A stretch of 64,000 nt of DNA from Lumbricus rubellus (lineage: Eukaryota > Annelida > Clitellata > Crassiclitellata > Lumbricidae): assembly GCA_945859605.1 (NCBI GenBank), contig OX243812.1, forward strand, positions 45,595,846 to 45,659,845. Direction: 5' to 3'. Every line of letters starts with the position of its first letter. Position 1 is the stretch's first letter. The position numbers and the translations under genes were made by a program. Shown here one piece after another: positions 1-9,276 of this stretch. The notes beneath the pieces are model-generated. The model did not search any database. It saw only the letters and a program-made list of their open reading frames with translations, and was not told the DNA's origin.

Positions 1-1
1 G

Positions 2-124
2 TCGTGTGACGCCGTGGCTGCTATCATCGGAGGAATTCTGGGCATCGCAGTGATAGCGCTGGTCGCACTCGGCATAGTGCAGTATCAAAGACATCGCGAA
101 GTAAAGATGAGGAGACAGAGGTAG
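2..124 (+). CDS. C-terminal end of a single-pass membrane protein (partial, cut by window edge)
   Basis: Reading from base 2 gives about 40 codons ending at TAG 122-124. The peptide is one strongly hydrophobic, Gly/Ala/Ile/Val-rich helix (IIGGILGIAVIALVALGIV), then a short basic tail (QYQRHREVKMRRQR). This is the usual layout of the last exon of a type I membrane protein: transmembrane helix, positively charged stop-transfer tail, stop codon. The ectodomain lies outside the window, so the family cannot be named. A chance ORF is less likely because hydrophobic helix, basic flank and stop come in the expected order. No splice acceptor can be judged because the sequence begins at base 1. Confidence 0.5.
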   Translation, partial: SCDAVAAIIGGILGIAVIALVALGIVQYQRHREVKMRRQR

Positions 125-392
125 GCCTATACGCTATTCGGCGACAAGATTCACTTCATCTAAGAAAAACAATTGCTAGGCTACTACAAACAATTGCTTT
201 GTTTTTCTTATTTAAGTGGATAAATATATAACCTTTTAAAAAACTTTTTCCTAAGCCAATGCCCCCCATTGGGTTTTAACTTCTAAACCCTTAACTACGC
301 TTAACTCTACGCCACTGTGGGCTAGGCCCTCGTATTCCTAGTCCTGAAGTAAAGGTATTGCAATTGTTAGTTTTTTATGGCGAGAAAATGGT
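125..392. other. Gene-free, AT-rich; possible 3' UTR of the left-edge gene
   Basis: Non-coding sequence after the stop at 122-124, including ATAAATATATAA near 220. No canonical AATAAA was seen and no further gene is recognised. Confidence 0.4.
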
Positions 393-486
393 CAACCTCA
401 TAATCATCATCGTCATCATCGTCGTCGTCGTCATCATGATCATGATCATGATCATGATCATGATCATGATCATGATCATGATCATG

Positions 487-521
<35 letters not shown>

Positions 522-534
522 AATCATCATCATC
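393..534. repeat. Compound microsatellite (ATC/GTC)n-(ATGATC)n-(ATC)n
   Basis: A trinucleotide ATC/GTC run passes into about nine copies of the hexamer ATGATC (about 434-489) and then back to (ATC)n. The hexamer contains the palindrome TGATCA, so the block can form hairpins. The open reading frame across it is only translated repeat. Confidence 0.95.
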
Positions 535-1110
535 TATCCCAGACCGGTGTGCATAGGGCCTATAGGACTGAGGCCTATAGGTACAATCATAGTCGATCTA
601 TCATAGATCATAACTGTTCTCTTACCGTTTAATTTGACGTTATTCAATTTAAATATTTTGTTTATTACAGTGATGCTTCGCCGTCTGGTCGAAGAAGAAG
701 CTAAAAACGAATTATAGGGCCTACTATATAGGTGAAGAATGTCGAACGACGAACGTCAGCTGTTTATTATGTGCGCTGTGCCGAAGAACTTACTGCATAA
801 TATTATGTTATGTGTTAATGATAATTTATAGGATATGTGTGTGTTCAAAATAGCATTCTACCTACTCGATTTAAATTTTCTAGTCAATATCAAGAGCAGC
901 CATGCACGAGCATCTAATTTTAACTTCACAGCTTAAGCATGCATGCTACTTCAAGACAGGCCTAAATCACTATAAGTATAGGTTAGGTTTATTGCTACAG
1001 GCCCAAACTATTACCCATAATGAATTTAGGCAGATCGAATTAAAAACAGAAGGAGAAATCAAGAAGTTTATCTGTGTGAGCTTTGCCTCCTCCTTTCCAC
1101 TTGCATAGGC
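535..1110. other. Gene-free stretch
   Basis: No gene recognised. Several copies of AGGCCTAT-type words (557-575, 715, 957) occur, as throughout the flanks of this window. Confidence 0.5.
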
Positions 1111-1114
1111 CGCC

Positions 1115-1375
1115 GCGCACTGCGCTCTGCTGTCCATGGTGACCCAACGGTTCCTTTCACTCGCTCTGCAACGATGCAGAGGCGCTCGTTCTCTGTTTTT
1201 GGTCCAACAACCTGGAATGGACTTCCCTTGACTTTGCGACACCTCCCAATCTGTTCTCAATTTGCTCAAACTGTTGATCGAAGACTTTGTTTGATCTCGG
1301 CCGGGAGCCCCTCTGAGTAGGTACTAGGTAGGCTACCTTAAAGGGGCGCTATATAAATTCTGATTGATTGATAGT
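1115..1375 (+). mobile_element. 3' end of a CR1/L2-like LINE (5' truncated)
   Basis: The frame through 1190-1320 encodes RSFSVFGPTTWNGLPLTLR and stops at TAG 1318-1320. This is the conserved C-terminal motif of CR1/L2/Jockey-type reverse transcriptase proteins (F-S-V-x-G-P-x-x-W-N-x-L-P). It is followed by a short 3' tail, AAAGGGGCGCTATATAAATT, then (TGAT)n at 1362-1372. The same tail recurs at about 31988-32023. The rest of the element is missing. Confidence 0.75.
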
Positions 1376-1956
1376 AGAAAACAAGTACAAACTTATGGCC
1401 AACAATCGCAGTTTAATCTAGTCCTCTGCTTCTTTTTTTTGGGGGGGGGGGAAAGGAGAATTCACGCTTCGGGGGTGGGGGAGGGTAGCGGACGGGAATC
1501 TGCAGTTTTCGACGGACGGCAACCGCTGAGGCAGTCTCCAACAACACCCTTTGTCAGGCCGATGTCTTATGACGACTTTTTTAATTCTTTATTTTTGCTT
1601 GTCCTCAAATTTCCCGAAAAACAAGGTCTATATTTTTTCCCCGATGACCTTTTTAGTCTTTGCCTTAAGTTTCACATTTTACACATCAAAATGTATTTTC
1701 GTGCAAAGAACTTCCCACAGAGACGACTAGATTATAATCACTTGCAGTTTAGTAAGATTAGATTACTATAAGCCCTATATAGGTTATAGCCTAAGACAAA
1801 ATTTTCCCGGTGAAGAATTACTCTTGAGCCGCCACGTAGCCTACCGAATTACTAAAGTCTACAGTAAAGTTAATTACCAGAGAGACAGCTTTAGGCCATG
1901 CTTTTATCTACGCAATAGGCTACTTGCATGCCACCGGATTAAATAATTAATAATAA
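1376..1956. other. Gene-free stretch between LINE tail and LTR element
   Basis: No gene recognised. It contains a T8G11 homopolymer junction at about 1432-1450. Reading frames here show no family motifs. Confidence 0.5.
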
Positions 1957-2713
1957 TGTAAGTTTCTGCTTCCACGATCCACCAGTGAGGGAGTGTATTG
2001 TGGGAAGAGTACGCTGGTACGCGGACGGTTATTTCGAAAGAGAGCGGAGATTGAAGTGTTCGCCGGTGTCGTGCCAGGATGCCGCGCGAGTGGTTCGGGG
2101 GACATACTGTCGACGGCTTCCGGTCTGGAAGCGCTCGCCGATAGGGGTCGAGCTGGGCTCGCACGCTCTCTGCTTTCATCCGGTTCGTTATAGGCTGACC
2201 CGAGGGCGGCGTTCGCCAACTGTATTAATCCTAATTGCTCTTCCGATCGGGCCATTTCCTCTGAGGCTAACATATTCCAGTGGTCTATCTCACCGTGCGT
2301 CGCTGTTCCCTCTTCCGTCGCATGGGCGTAATCATTACCGTTACCATACGAAGGGTCATAACTGTACATTGTGTCATGGGAGGGACTTAAGTTGTTTGTT
2401 GCCATTTTTGGCTTGAACTTCACCACAACAGATGTCAACAAACACGCAACTTATCCCCGTCACTCGCGACGTGTAGATATTATTAAAGACAAACAATAAC
2501 CACTCGGAACAGCCTTAATTCTAAAACAATTCGCCATGTGACAAAAATGTCAGCCTAAACTCGAACCGGAAACCGAAAAGAAAGTACTGAATATAATCGT
2601 GCGTGCTACGTCACGGTCGCTACGCGAATCCGTACGTCCCCGCTAACTTTCAGCGCTTAGTTACACGCGTGTTGGGTCGCTAAGTAAGACAGCTCGAAGG
2701 CCGGGTCTTTACA
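1957..2713 (-). repeat. 3' LTR
   Basis: 757 bp, TG...CA ends, matching 6142-6898 apart from one base. It repeats the start of the Gag reading frame (ATG at 2405), which here runs out of the LTR into flanking DNA after about 150 codons. Confidence 0.95.
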
Positions 2714-2726
2714 CTCTCCCCCACCT
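2714..2726 (-). promoter_or_regulatory. Polypurine tract of the LTR element
   Basis: The minus strand reads AGGTGGGGGAGAG directly upstream of the 3' LTR terminus TGTAAAGACC. This is the expected position and composition of the plus-strand primer. Confidence 0.8.
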
Positions 2727-3128
2727 ACTCAAGTGGTGAAACCACGGGAAAACCCAAACGGTAACTGGACCATTCAACCAACGGTCTACCCCTTCTACAA
2801 ATTTCCATACCTCGGACATATGTCAAAACAAAAAGCCCGGCAAATGAAATTTGGACTGCAGGGTCACCTACTGTCAATACATATGCGCCCAAAATCATAA
2901 CTGCTTGCATCAAACGTTCCAACAGCACACCAAAACCAAACAGAACACGAAGCGGTATAATCATCCTTAGCCAGTAACATGCTTAACTAGTACACGACCC
3001 GAAGTCGTCCGGTTCCTCTGCGAATGGCTCTTAATCAACTATTTCGGTTCGGACAACACCAACACTTAACTAGGTGTTCAACCTCACCAACACGTTTTCA
3101 CAACGGTGAATAACTGTCAGGGCGGGGT
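2727..3128 (-). other. 3' non-coding region of the LTR element
   Basis: About 400 bp between the Gag-Pol stop and the polypurine tract. I see no envelope-like or other ORF in it. Confidence 0.6.
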
Positions 3129-6100
3129 TTACAACCGAAACCGAACAGGTAAAACATGGGGACGGGTCGGTCTGGGGGTAGAGTTCAGTTCCTCGTCTTG
3201 GACAAGTTCGTTTAGTCCCAAGGGCTCATCTCGGTCCGTAACATCGTTCGATATCGGCCTATCCCAGTCTTTCGGACAGTCTCCTCCGAAGTTCTTCAGC
3301 TTGTCCACGTAGACCAACTTCGGTTGCGCACGGGCCGACTTCTGTATTCGGTAGAGTACAGGCCCGACGCGGTCCATAACTTTGTACGGTCCTTCGTAGA
3401 ACTTGGCCCACTTGGTCTTGATACCAGTGTGTCGACGGGGACAGTAGTACCATACCCATTGGCCGGGTTCGAATGCTGCGGGTCGCACTCGAAGGTTGTA
3501 TCGGGCAGTCCGATGCTGCGCGATCTGCTGAAAGTGAGTTCGCACCAAACGATAGGTGTCCTGCATCCGCTGCAGTCGTTGATCCACAAACTCGTCCACT
3601 GTTTGGTCGCAAAGTTCGATCGCCGAGCCATCGCTGAGGACTCGATCGATGGGCGCGAAAACTTCTCGTCCCATGAACAACAGGTTTGAGCTGAATCCCG
3701 TACTCGAATGTTTGGTGGCACGATACGCAGCCATCACTCCAGGTAAGAGGTGCGATTCGCAGAACGGGCCTTGGTCGGACAGGATTCGACGCGGACAACC
3801 ACGGCTTGGAAAGAACTGGTCGCAAAGTACTTTCGCGACGGTCCCAGCCTCTTGGTTTCGGATAGAGAACTCCTCCGTCCAACAGGAGCAAGGGGGTTTC
3901 TCGCGACGATATCTCGAACGTTCAGTACAGCGAAGAAGTTCGCGTGGTACGTCGTCTTTCTTCAGGGCGTCCGCAACCGAGTCGTCCGTGGAAATTGCCT
4001 GGCGGTTGTCCAGCACAATCGCTTTCGGCCGTTCTTCAGTCGCTGGTAGAACGTCGTCAGACACGTTCGACCGTGGGGGAGACAGCAGGATGTCTGGGCC
4101 ATCAGACGCGTCGACGTCTGTGGTTCGATCAGGTCGCACCGTACTGGCTACTAGAACGTCAGGTTCTAGCACTTCCGATGGTACAGCCCAGAGTCGAGGA
4201 TCAGTTTTCACAGTGGGAAGGACAGCGAAGACTTGCACGTCCATTTCACTCATAGGAGGCACCTGGACGTTCCTTGCCAACGCGATTCTCCGACATCGCG
4301 CGGTTCCTGCTACACGATGCAGTGGGTGATCACGTCCCTGCAGTTGAATTGAGCGTCCACGGAAATTCCAACTAGCGTTCTGTTGTTCTAACCAGCTGAG
4401 TCCCAGGATCATTTCATTCAGCTGCTCGGTGACTAGACAGGGAATCTGGAAGATCTGTCCTGAGATTTCGCCTTGCACCGTGATCTCGCCCAGCACTCGA
4501 ATGGATGTACCGTTAGCCGCTTTCAGGAGCTGTCGTGATTCTCGCATGTCTTGCAGGCGTACTGCTGAAGCTGGAATTAGCGACATCTCGCTCCCTGTGT
4601 CAACCAGAGCTAGGATATTCCGCCCATTTATTCGCAGTTGTAAGTACGCGTTAGTACTTCCTTGGATGTAACGTGTGTTAGCTATCCCTTCTCCTTCTTC
4701 TTGACCTTGCTCGTATCTCATCACTTGTGGACAGTCCTTCCGGAAATGACCTGGCTGAAGGCAGAGAAAGCACCGCCCATCACCTCGTCGATTCCTCCGA
4801 TCGTGGGTCGCTACATTATTTCTTGCCCCTCTCTCCGATCTCTGTCGATTTTCCATCGGCATATCTCTTGGTTCCTCAGGGCGCCTTTCCGTCTCATTGG
4901 AAGCTTGCCATGTTGGTGTCTTCCACCATTGCTCCATCTGCAACTGACGCTGTTCCATGTTGGCCATTTGCTTAGACAGTCTATGAAGTACTTCATCGCT
5001 AGATCTGTCGTCTGTTTTGATCGCTTTGACTCTTCCCGATCTCCGCTCATGATCTCCAGTCCTACTCCGTGTGGATTTATTAGCTTCGAGTCTGATAGCA
5101 TATCGGCACGCTAGCTCAAGGTTAGTTGGTTCCCTGTCTCGCACACGCAGAGCCAACTCGGAGTCATCTATCGCGTCAATGAAAGCATCAATGGCTACCA
5201 TCTCACTCATTTCAGTAGATGGGCCAGCATAGGCCAACACCATTAGTCGCCGTATGTCTTGCGCTAATTCTTGCAAGGTCTCTCCCTCTCTCTGTATACG
5301 AGTACGAAGTTGAGTACGATATAATGTCGTTTGATCAGAACATCCATATCTACTCCTAAGTCGTGCTACAAGGTCGCTCGACGATGACAGACCGGAAGCG
5401 TTGAATTCCCATAACAGATGCGCTGCGGTTCCTACCATGGCACACATCAATTGGTTCAACTTCTCGCTTTCGTCCCATCCGTTATGTCTTGAGCAGATTT
5501 CGAATTTCACGAGAAACGCTTCCAGGGGCGTTTGACCGTCAAATTTCTCCAGTTTCAGCCACTGCTTGTGTCTGTTTCCACCTGAGTTCGTTCTCGTTTC
5601 ATCCGTCTTACATGATTTTTCCTCGATGGTCGGCTTATGTCTCGACCCATCGGGCTCGACTAAAATCACCGAATGCGGTTCTAACTGACTGAACTTAACG
5701 GGACGACTTTGCGTTTGTCCTACTTCCACCCGCAGCCCAGGACTATTGCTTGTAATTTTTCCACTTTTCACACAAATCTCGCTCAGATGCCTACACAGTT
5801 CTTGTAGCGGTGCTAAAATTTCTTGCAATTGTCCAGTCTCGGTCGTCGTCATGCTTTTCTTTACTCGTGAAGAATTAATGTCAGTTCCCTCATTAATTTC
5901 TTCTACTTCCGTAGCGTACTCTTGTCGATATGTCCTCCCCTCCTTCTCTGCTTTCCTTTCGTCTTTCCACTGCTCAGAATTTTTGGTATCGCCTCGTTGA
6001 TACGTACTCTCTTCATTTGTCTCTTCATCATCTAAAAGGCATCCCAAGCGTCTGCTTTTCCTCTGCTGATACATACTCTCTTCACTGGTCTTGTTATCGT

Positions 6101-6590
6101 TTCTCAAAGAGTAAGCCAACCCCACACTTCCGGTATCACTTTGTAAGTTTCTGCTTCCACGATCCACCAGTGAGGGAGTGTATTGTGGGAAGAGTACGCT
6201 GGTACGCGGACGGTTATTTCGAAAGAGAGCGGAGATTGAAGTGTTCGCCGGTGTCGTGCCAGGATGCCGCGCGAGTGGTTCGGGGGACATACTGTCGACG
6301 GCTTCCGGTCTGGAAGCGCTCGCCGATAGGGGTCGAGCTGGGCTCGCACGCTCTCTGCTTTCATCCGGTTCGTTATAGGCTGACCCGAGGGCGGCGTTCG
6401 CCAACTGTATTAATCCTAATTGCTCTTCCGATCGGGCCATTTCCTCTGAGGCTAACATATTCCAGTGGTCTATCTCACCGTGCGTCGCTGTTCCCTCTTC
6501 CGTCGCATGGGCGTAATCATTACCGTTACCATACGAAGGGTCATAACTGTACATTGTGTCATGGGAGGGACTTAAGTTGTTTGTTGCCAT
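3129..6590 (-). CDS. Gag-protease-integrase remnant polyprotein of the LTR element (RT/RNase H deleted)
   Basis: One uninterrupted frame of 1153 aa from ATG 6590-6588. This ATG is chosen because the twelve upstream in-frame codons begin only with TTG, and its context (AAAAATGG) is good. The first about 150 aa lie inside the 5' LTR. Order seen: Glu/Ser-rich N-terminus; Gag-like helical region (about 340-500); one CCHC zinc knuckle (CFLCLQPGHFRKDC, about 607-620); aspartic protease with LALVDTGSEMSLI (about 661-673); then, without any RT or RNase H, an integrase fragment (about 908-980) keeping SDQG but missing the first catalytic Asp and the segment with the catalytic Glu; and a GPY/F-like C-terminal module around KFYEGPYKV. 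At least two deletions kept the frame. Known: Gag packages RNA, protease cleaves the polyprotein. Inferred: Gag and protease could still work; integrase cannot. Confidence 0.88.
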   Translation of the reverse strand: MATNNLSPSHDTMYSYDPSYGNGNDYAHATEEGTATHGEIDHWNMLASEEMARSEEQLGLIQLANAALGSAYNEPDESRERASPARPLSASASRPEAVDSMSPEPLARHPGTTPANTSISALFRNNRPRTSVLFPQYTPSLVDRGSRNLQSDTGSVGLAYSLRNDNKTSEESMYQQRKSRRLGCLLDDEETNEESTYQRGDTKNSEQWKDERKAEKEGRTYRQEYATEVEEINEGTDINSSRVKKSMTTTETGQLQEILAPLQELCRHLSEICVKSGKITSNSPGLRVEVGQTQSRPVKFSQLEPHSVILVEPDGSRHKPTIEEKSCKTDETRTNSGGNRHKQWLKLEKFDGQTPLEAFLVKFEICSRHNGWDESEKLNQLMCAMVGTAAHLLWEFNASGLSSSSDLVARLRSRYGCSDQTTLYRTQLRTRIQREGETLQELAQDIRRLMVLAYAGPSTEMSEMVAIDAFIDAIDDSELALRVRDREPTNLELACRYAIRLEANKSTRSRTGDHERRSGRVKAIKTDDRSSDEVLHRLSKQMANMEQRQLQMEQWWKTPTWQASNETERRPEEPRDMPMENRQRSERGARNNVATHDRRNRRGDGRCFLCLQPGHFRKDCPQVMRYEQGQEEGEGIANTRYIQGSTNAYLQLRINGRNILALVDTGSEMSLIPASAVRLQDMRESRQLLKAANGTSIRVLGEITVQGEISGQIFQIPCLVTEQLNEMILGLSWLEQQNASWNFRGRSIQLQGRDHPLHRVAGTARCRRIALARNVQVPPMSEMDVQVFAVLPTVKTDPRLWAVPSEVLEPDVLVASTVRPDRTTDVDASDGPDILLSPPRSNVSDDVLPATEERPKAIVLDNRQAISTDDSVADALKKDDVPRELLRCTERSRYRREKPPCSCWTEEFSIRNQEAGTVAKVLCDQFFPSRGCPRRILSDQGPFCESHLLPGVMAAYRATKHSSTGFSSNLLFMGREVFAPIDRVLSDGSAIELCDQTVDEFVDQRLQRMQDTYRLVRTHFQQIAQHRTARYNLRVRPAAFEPGQWVWYYCPRRHTGIKTKWAKFYEGPYKVMDRVGPVLYRIQKSARAQPKLVYVDKLKNFGGDCPKDWDRPISNDVTDRDEPLGLNELVQDEELNSTPRPTRPHVLPVRFRL

Positions 6591-6898
6591 TTTTGGCTTG
6601 AACTTCACCACAACAGATGTCAACAAACACGCAACTTATCCCCGTCACTCGCGACGTGTAGATATTATTAAAGACAAACAATAACCACTCGGAACAGCCT
6701 TAATTCTAAAACAATTCGCCATGTGACTAAAATGTCAGCCTAAACTCGAACCGGAAACCGAAAAGAAAGTACTGAATATAATCGTGCGTGCTACGTCACG
6801 GTCGCTACGCGAATCCGTACGTCCCCGCTAACTTTCAGCGCTTAGTTACACGCGTGTTGGGTCGCTAAGTAAGACAGCTCGAAGGCCGGGTCTTTACA
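6142..6898 (-). repeat. 5' LTR (promoter LTR) containing the Gag start codon
   Basis: 757 bp with TG...CA ends. The Gag ATG lies 308 nt in from the 5' end of the element, so U3 and the transcription start must fit in that space and most of the LTR is transcribed and translated. A TATA-like TTTAATAATA on the minus strand (about 6663-6672) is a possible core promoter. Confidence 0.9.
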
Positions 6899-6902
6899 AT
6901 AA

Positions 6903-7185
6903 CATCACATTTAAATTCAACAGGACCAACTTTAGGTCTACTAGGGAAACTTGTGGCTTTAATTAGGCTATAGGCCTTAATTTATGGCCTACATCAGTTT
7001 TCGCTTCAAATCTCGATCTAATTTAGCCTATCTGGAATTCCGTGTGTGCCAAGTTTTCAGAAGCCACTTTGGGTGAAATGATTGTCACTGTACACTACAC
7101 AGTGTTTGTTTGTATCAAATAATTGTATGTGCACATGTTATAACGCTCATTAAAGCTGTCTAGCTCAGCTCCTGACTGTAGGCTA
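6903..7185. other. Gene-free stretch
   Basis: About 280 bp with AGGCCTTA/GGCCTAC words and nothing else recognisable. Confidence 0.5.
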
Positions 7186-8721
7186 CAGCGCGGATACTGC
7201 ATCGGAGTTTCAAGCCGAAGCGCTGATCAATTGCGAGTGAAGGACGTTCCCATGCAAGTAGACCTGGGAGTCGACCCCAATAAGTCGACCCCAGTCGACT
7301 TGGTCATTCCAAGTCGGGTCGGGTCGTTTCTGGTCACCGCAACTGACCCCAAGTCGAATTTTGTAGAGGGAAGTCACTTCAAGTTGTTTTTATCCCAAGT
7401 CGACTTGAACCGACTTGAGACACATAGTTAAATTTGTCACTTTTGCTAAACGGAGATTTAGCCTATAGGCCATATTGATTATTATTTTACCGGTAGGCTA
7501 TCGTGCAGACTGCCATCTGCCGATCTATTCATAGACTCTAATTTGTTATTCTATGCTAAAACGTCACGCTTATTATAGGCATGTGCTGAGCCTAATTAAA
7601 ATGGAGAAACAAAATGTTACTAAAATATTAGCACGGCGTCGTGTGCTTATCAAGACATGATGAACATGAGCAAATCAGTGAACTTCTAGGCCTACTGGTC
7701 AGTGAATTCGGCGCAAGAAAGCTGTATCTACAAGGCTTAGGCCTAGTATACTAAATCGATATTTTGGCACTACTTTGGTATGCTGCATCTGCAGTTAGGC
7801 TAACTGTTGTCTGCAGACAGAAAAGCCTATACGGACCAACTGGACCATGAAAGACTTTACTGTCAGTGAGTAGGCCTAGGCTACTATAGTAGTAGCCTAC
7901 TGCCGGATGATGCGCTTGCAATACTATTTGCTAAGTTGCTGAATTATGTTAGTGGCCGATCAATTATGAAAACAGAATTAGACGTATACAGATGAAGCCT
8001 ATCAAAATTAACGCGCCATTCAGTGCAACCAGTCCGCGGTCCCCGGTTTTATCTCTAGACCTTGCGCGTTTTACAAATTTATTTAATAGGCCTATTAATG
8101 TTAATAACAAAAATAATAATAATGAGTGCATTCCGAATAATCACAGACAATGGACAAGGTAAAATTTATAGGCCTAATAATTTGTCGTCGCATAGTCTAG
8201 ACTCTAGAGCCTAGGCTACTGGATTGGCCCAAAGCATCACAAAACTATTCAAACTGAAACACAAACAGCCTGAAATGGGCTTTATAAAACTTTAGGCTAA
8301 CAAATTCATTCTACAATAAATAGTAGACGCCTCATTATTCGTTGGTATAGGCTTAGGCCTATAAGAAATTAATGCTTGCTAGGAAAAATTGGCTTGACCT
8401 CTGCCATTAGTAGCCGTACGTAGACCTAGGCTAATGGCTATTACCATGTCAGAAGTCGACTTGAAGTCGAAAGTCGGTTGTTTTTATGCCAAGTCGGGTC
8501 AAGTCGTTTTGACTCCAAGAAGTCGACTTCAAGTCGACCTCAAGTCACTTTAGGGTCAAGTGGGGTCAGATTAGCTGACCAAAGTCACTCCCAGGTCTAC
8601 ATGCAAGGTACCTGTATACGCGGCGACTTGAGGTGGATTCGAACATTCAACCCTCCGACTGCAATTGGCAATTGAGGAACATATTTAATATGCCATATAC
8701 CCACTACTCCACCGCGCCCCA
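7186..8721 (-). mobile_element. tRNA-derived SINE split by a hAT-like insertion
   Basis: The two halves, 7186-7258 and 8600-8721, align with the SINE at 30352-30554. Left: GCATCGGAGTTTCAAGCCGA then GTGAAGGACG. Right: GAGGTGGATTCGAAC with CCACCGCGCCCC at the end. Read on the minus strand, the right half carries a pol III B box (GTTCGAATCC, near 8635-8645) behind a tRNA-like GGGGCGCGGTGG head. Joining the halves over one copy of the 8-bp duplication restores the uninterrupted order, so the SINE was the target. Confidence 0.8.
7259..8599. mobile_element. Non-autonomous hAT-like DNA transposon (1341 bp)
   Basis: Inverted ends TAGACCTGGGAGT (7259) and ACTCCCAGGTCTA (ending 8599) are flanked by an exact 8-bp duplication CATGCAAG (7251-7258, 8600-8607). 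An 8-bp duplication and TAG-starting ends are typical of hAT elements. Both ends carry dense copies of AAGTCGACTT-like words (7269-7425 and 8454-8590), resembling hAT subterminal transposase-binding repeats. The AT-rich middle has no transposase ORF. Confidence 0.85.
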
Positions 8722-8822
8722 CAATTATACAATTAAGTGGTTTCACTCCAGTACCTGACGTAAATTGTAGAATAGGCCTATATAGTTATAATAGGCACAT
8801 AAGCTTTAATTGTAGATCATTA

Positions 8823-9273
8823 GGGGCCGTCCATAAAGTACGTCACGCTATTTTTGACCATTTTTGACCCCCTCCCCCTGTCACAAACTGTCACAAATCT
8901 CGGACCCCCTCTGAAGTACGTCACACTTTCGAATTTTTAAAAAATTAACACCGCAAGGCTATACATAGGGCCTAAAACAAGGCTTCGCAACAGCATTAAT
9001 AGCGATCCTAGCGAGAGGAATCGTGAAAAACACATTCAGGGATAGACCTACGCATTTCATGCTATTTTGACCTAAAACTAATTCAAATGTTTCACACAAT
9101 TTTTGAAAATTATTTTTAAAGCTATTAAATTCTACAAAAAATATAAAAAGAATTAGAAATAAAATAATAAATGTGTGACGTCACACATGGCCTGACCCCT
9201 CCCTCTGTCACAAACTGTCACACTTTCTTACACCCCCTCCCCCTGGAGCGTGACGTACTTTATGGACGGCCCC
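8823..9273. mobile_element. MITE with TTA target duplication (PIF/Harbinger-like)
   Basis: 451 bp. Left end GGGGCCGTCCATAAAGTACG and right end CGTACTTTATGGACGGCCCC are perfect inverses. TTA lies on both sides in direct orientation (8820-8822, 9274-9276). Inner copies of CCCTCCCCCTGTCACAAACT also occur near both ends. The 3-bp TWA duplication suggests PIF/Harbinger, but no transposase is present to confirm this. Confidence 0.82.
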
Positions 9274-9276
9274 TTA

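Larger units (their letters stand above)
1957..6898 (-). mobile_element. Gypsy-type LTR retrotransposon, recent insertion, internally deleted
   Basis: Two 757-bp direct repeats, 1957-2713 and 6142-6898, flank an internal region. Both begin TGTAAG and end TTTACA on the plus strand (TG...CA termini). By eye they differ at one base (A at 2543, T at 6728). A 4-bp target duplication ATAA lies at 1953-1956 and 6899-6902. A purine-rich tract (minus strand AGGTGGGGGAGAG, 2714-2726) adjoins the 3' LTR, fixing the orientation as minus. One ORF carries Gag, zinc knuckle, aspartic protease and an integrase remnant. Reverse transcriptase and RNase H are absent, so the copy must have moved with enzymes supplied in trans. 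I could not match the sequence next to the 5' LTR (6109-6141) to a tRNA primer site with confidence. Confidence 0.92.

Noticed and set aside
3259..6601. Several 100-220-aa frames on both strands across the LTR element
   Set aside because: They lie over the long Gag-protease frame in other frames, carry no family motifs, and follow its GC-rich composition.
6588..6626. Start of the LTR-element ORF at 6626
   Set aside because: The codon there is TTG. The first in-frame ATG with a good context is at 6590, so the CDS is called from there.
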